DNA from: Ianthella basta
Taxonomy: Eukaryota > Porifera > Demospongiae > Verongiida > Ianthellidae
DNA: 64,000 bases
NCBI GenBank assembly: GCA_964019415.1
Contig: OZ025868.1
Coordinates: forward strand, 5,743,371 to 5,807,370
Direction: 5' to 3'
Shown: piece after piece, positions 62,120 to 64,000 of the stretch
Layout: the number at the start of each line of letters is the position of its first letter
How positions within the stretch are numbered: position 1 is the first letter of the stretch
The notes under the pieces: generated by a model
Seen by the model: the letters and a program-made list of their open reading frames with translations, nothing else
Told to the model about the DNA's origin: nothing
Database searches by the model: none
Made by a program: the position numbers and the translations under genes

Positions 62120-64000
62120 TCACTGTATCCACCGCAGCACAATCAGAAAGCAGAGTAGAGCCAGTCCCTACAAAACCAGACAAAGTGAGCATCTGCATGC
62201 AATGTGCAATGAAAGATATCATTATAACTACAGTATAGCTGGGAAAGGAGAAGCTCACTGTGGCCACGACTCTACTCGTACCCGGGGGCACAGGATCAAA
62301 GTAAGAGGGTACTTCGTGGAGCTCACGCACAAACTGGTTCGAATCTGGTTACACCTGAATCAGTTTGCCAAACTTGGTTTCGAAATTTAAGTCTGGTATT
62401 GTACCAAAAACTGGCAGCTAGGCTCGTCACTACTATAGATTGTGCAAGAGCCAAACCAGTTTCAACTCACAAAACAAGGTGAATTGGTTTCAAATCAGTT
62501 TAGGTTAAATTAGTTTCAATACGAACAAAACTGTGCCGAAACGGCTGCAAACCACTTCGATCGTGTGATCTGCTTACTGGGCAATAATAATACAAATGAT
62601 TTCAGAAGTTCTTGAGCACAAAATAGCAAAGACTTCAAGCTATTGAAAAAGCAAAAAGCTTTGTAAGCAGTTCTGATGCCTTATTTGTTCCGCATTTCAT
62701 AAACGTACTACAGACAAGTGTCACTGAATGGTTAGCTTCCTGCGTGTGAGCTTAGAAGCATTTTTGTTCACCATAACTCGCTCCTATGTCTAAAGCAATT
62801 GACATCCATTGGGGTACTGTACCTCACTGCTACTATAACATTTTGGCCTTTCCTAAAAACTCATAATGTATGTCTGCCATCATATACTCACCATGAAGAA
62901 TACCGAGAATGAAGCCACAAGAACGGCACTCCAGTTATCGGCAAGAGGTTCGGAAGGTTGCAACTTCTGTTGAGTGGACACTATGAGCAGGGGCATCATT
63001 ATTCCACTGACTGTGAAAAGAGACACAGTTAGCAACATCACCTAGTACGTGTAGTGAAGGACAACATTGGAAACAGATGTTATAGAAAATACTGCAGCAC
63101 ATACGTACATATTCTGTGTACGATGAAAAGGATACAATTGGGGAACAGATGAGGGTAAGACCTTTGCGTCTCTCTCCTCGACACCACAGCAAAAAGCGGA
63201 CCATCAGTGCAGTTGTGAGGACCACAGATAGAAATATCTGTAGTGCAGCAGTGATATTAGCACCTTGGTAAAGAAGATGTGGGGGTGCCAATAGGCTGGG
63301 AAAACAGCAGCTGCAGCTAGAAACAGAGGAAAGGGAAGGGGTTTGCCTGTAAGTTAAGTTAGGTGACACTCCACATGTACCTAATACATACTACTTGTAT
63401 TATTGTATTGATCCAACTTTCTACTAATTAGGAATGTTGATGTCACTAGGAAGAGCAGCTACATAAGATGATATTTTGCTTCCCAATCAGGTAGCACCCA
63501 CAACACCTACATATATAATTATGCTATTCAATTTGCGTCCATGTTTTGTAATCATAATATTATGACCACTTACCTTTCATAAACACTATAATCCATGTAG
63601 CTTGTGCTTCTTACAGTTGTAAATGCAAGGATGATGGAGATGATGCTCATGATCACCATCGACTGCAGCACAGTACAAGCATATAACATATGTATATGTA
63701 ATTACCTTCAAACTGTAGTCATTTCACATACATTCTAGAGTGGCACAACAACTAACAGTTACATGATGAAAGAACAAATAATCCTGACATGCACATACAC
63801 AGCATATGGAGTATACTTACTGTAAACAAACAACAGGCACATTTTCCTTGTCGGAAGCAACAATGGCAATTCCCACTGGCTGCTGTTTCCACTTCGGAAA
63901 TAGTCGCGGTAGCTGAACCGGTGTCAGAACTGGTATGGGTTTCACTGGATAGTAGCGGGTCCGTTTCCAAACCAGTTTGCACATGTGGTGAAATATAGTG
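62120..64000 (-). CDS. K13: type-b kinase, 3' half only (continues past right edge)
   Basis: Exons: E1 3' end 63821-64000 (continues beyond the window), E2 63574-63662, E3 63136-63316 (acceptor could be 63310), E4 62892-63041, E5 62120-62167 (TGA). E1 shows ETDPLL then CHCCFRQGKCACC. E2 starts SMVIMSIISIILAF. E3 carries SCCFPS, a loop, and helix 2 (LQIFLSVVLTTALMV) with RGERRKG. E4 is the longest in the array (150 bp). The protein ends LCFLIVLRWIQ. Intron 3 is U12-type: GTATCCTTTTC donor, TCCTTCAC branch 13 nt from the acceptor. The kinase itself is outside the window. Confidence 0.8.

Overview
The window looks like animal nuclear DNA, most likely from a sponge (Amphimedon-like demosponge). 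That placement is inferred from tyrosine-kinase-like (TKL) kinases with an HHDLSPNN catalytic loop, small genes with short introns, and many short hairpin transposons; no marker gene was available to test it. All organised genes belong to one family. At least twelve copies or remnants lie head-to-tail on the minus strand, labelled here K1 to K13 from left to right (K5 is a remnant), plus one small kinase fragment.

Each intact gene has five exons. Exon 1 (about 1.27 to 1.31 kb) encodes an N-terminal protein kinase, a coiled coil and a juxtamembrane C-x2-C-x5-C-x-C cluster. Exons 2 to 5 are small and encode about four membrane segments. Exon lengths are phase-compatible in every copy (exon 2 = 2 mod 3, exon 3 = 1 mod 3, exon 4 = 0 mod 3, exon 5 = 48 bp; K6 57 bp), and all seven complete genes (K3, K4, K6, K7, K8, K10, K11) sum to an intact frame of 548 to 583 codons. 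The intron between exons 3 and 4 has the signature of a minor-spliceosome (U12-type) intron: GTATCCTT donor and, in most copies, a TTCCTTAAC-like branch site 12 to 15 nt before the acceptor. The inferred product is a membrane-anchored, four-pass kinase with the kinase in the cytosol.

Layout. 0.4-4.2 kb: K1 (nonsense-mutated). 4.3-8.8 kb: K2 (broken by a 745-bp transposon). 9.5-14.8 kb: K3. 15.0-20.2 kb: K4. 20.3-20.8 kb: remnant of a secreted beta-helix-like gene on the plus strand, divergent from K4. 21-23.4 kb: fold-back repeat and K5 remnant. 24.3-33.2 kb: K6, carrying a 2.46-kb fold-back transposon in intron 2. 33.4-37.7 kb: K7. 38.4-43.1 kb: K8. 43.3-46.1 kb: K9 (eroded). 46.2-47.0 kb: beta-helix remnant fused to a kinase fragment. 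47.6-52.4, 52.7-57.5 and 57.8-61.4 kb: K10, K11 and K12, a local tandem triplication, K12 damaged. 62.1 kb to the right edge: K13, partial. The K1-K2-K3-K4-beta-helix block (about 2.9-20.8 kb) and the K6-K7-K8-K9-beta-helix block (about 32-46.6 kb) are copies of one large segmental duplication.

Two subfamilies exist. Type a (K1, K3, K5, K6, K8, K10, K11, K12) ends in LQWRK/LQWRR. Type b (K2, K4, K7, K9, K13) ends in LQWME-like and, where the region survives, carries an acidic dileucine motif before the membrane. The kinase core is almost identical at DNA level in both types while extracellular-loop exons, tails and introns vary, which suggests gene conversion of the kinase core and free divergence of the membrane or extracellular part. 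Substrate, ligand and biological role cannot be read from the sequence.
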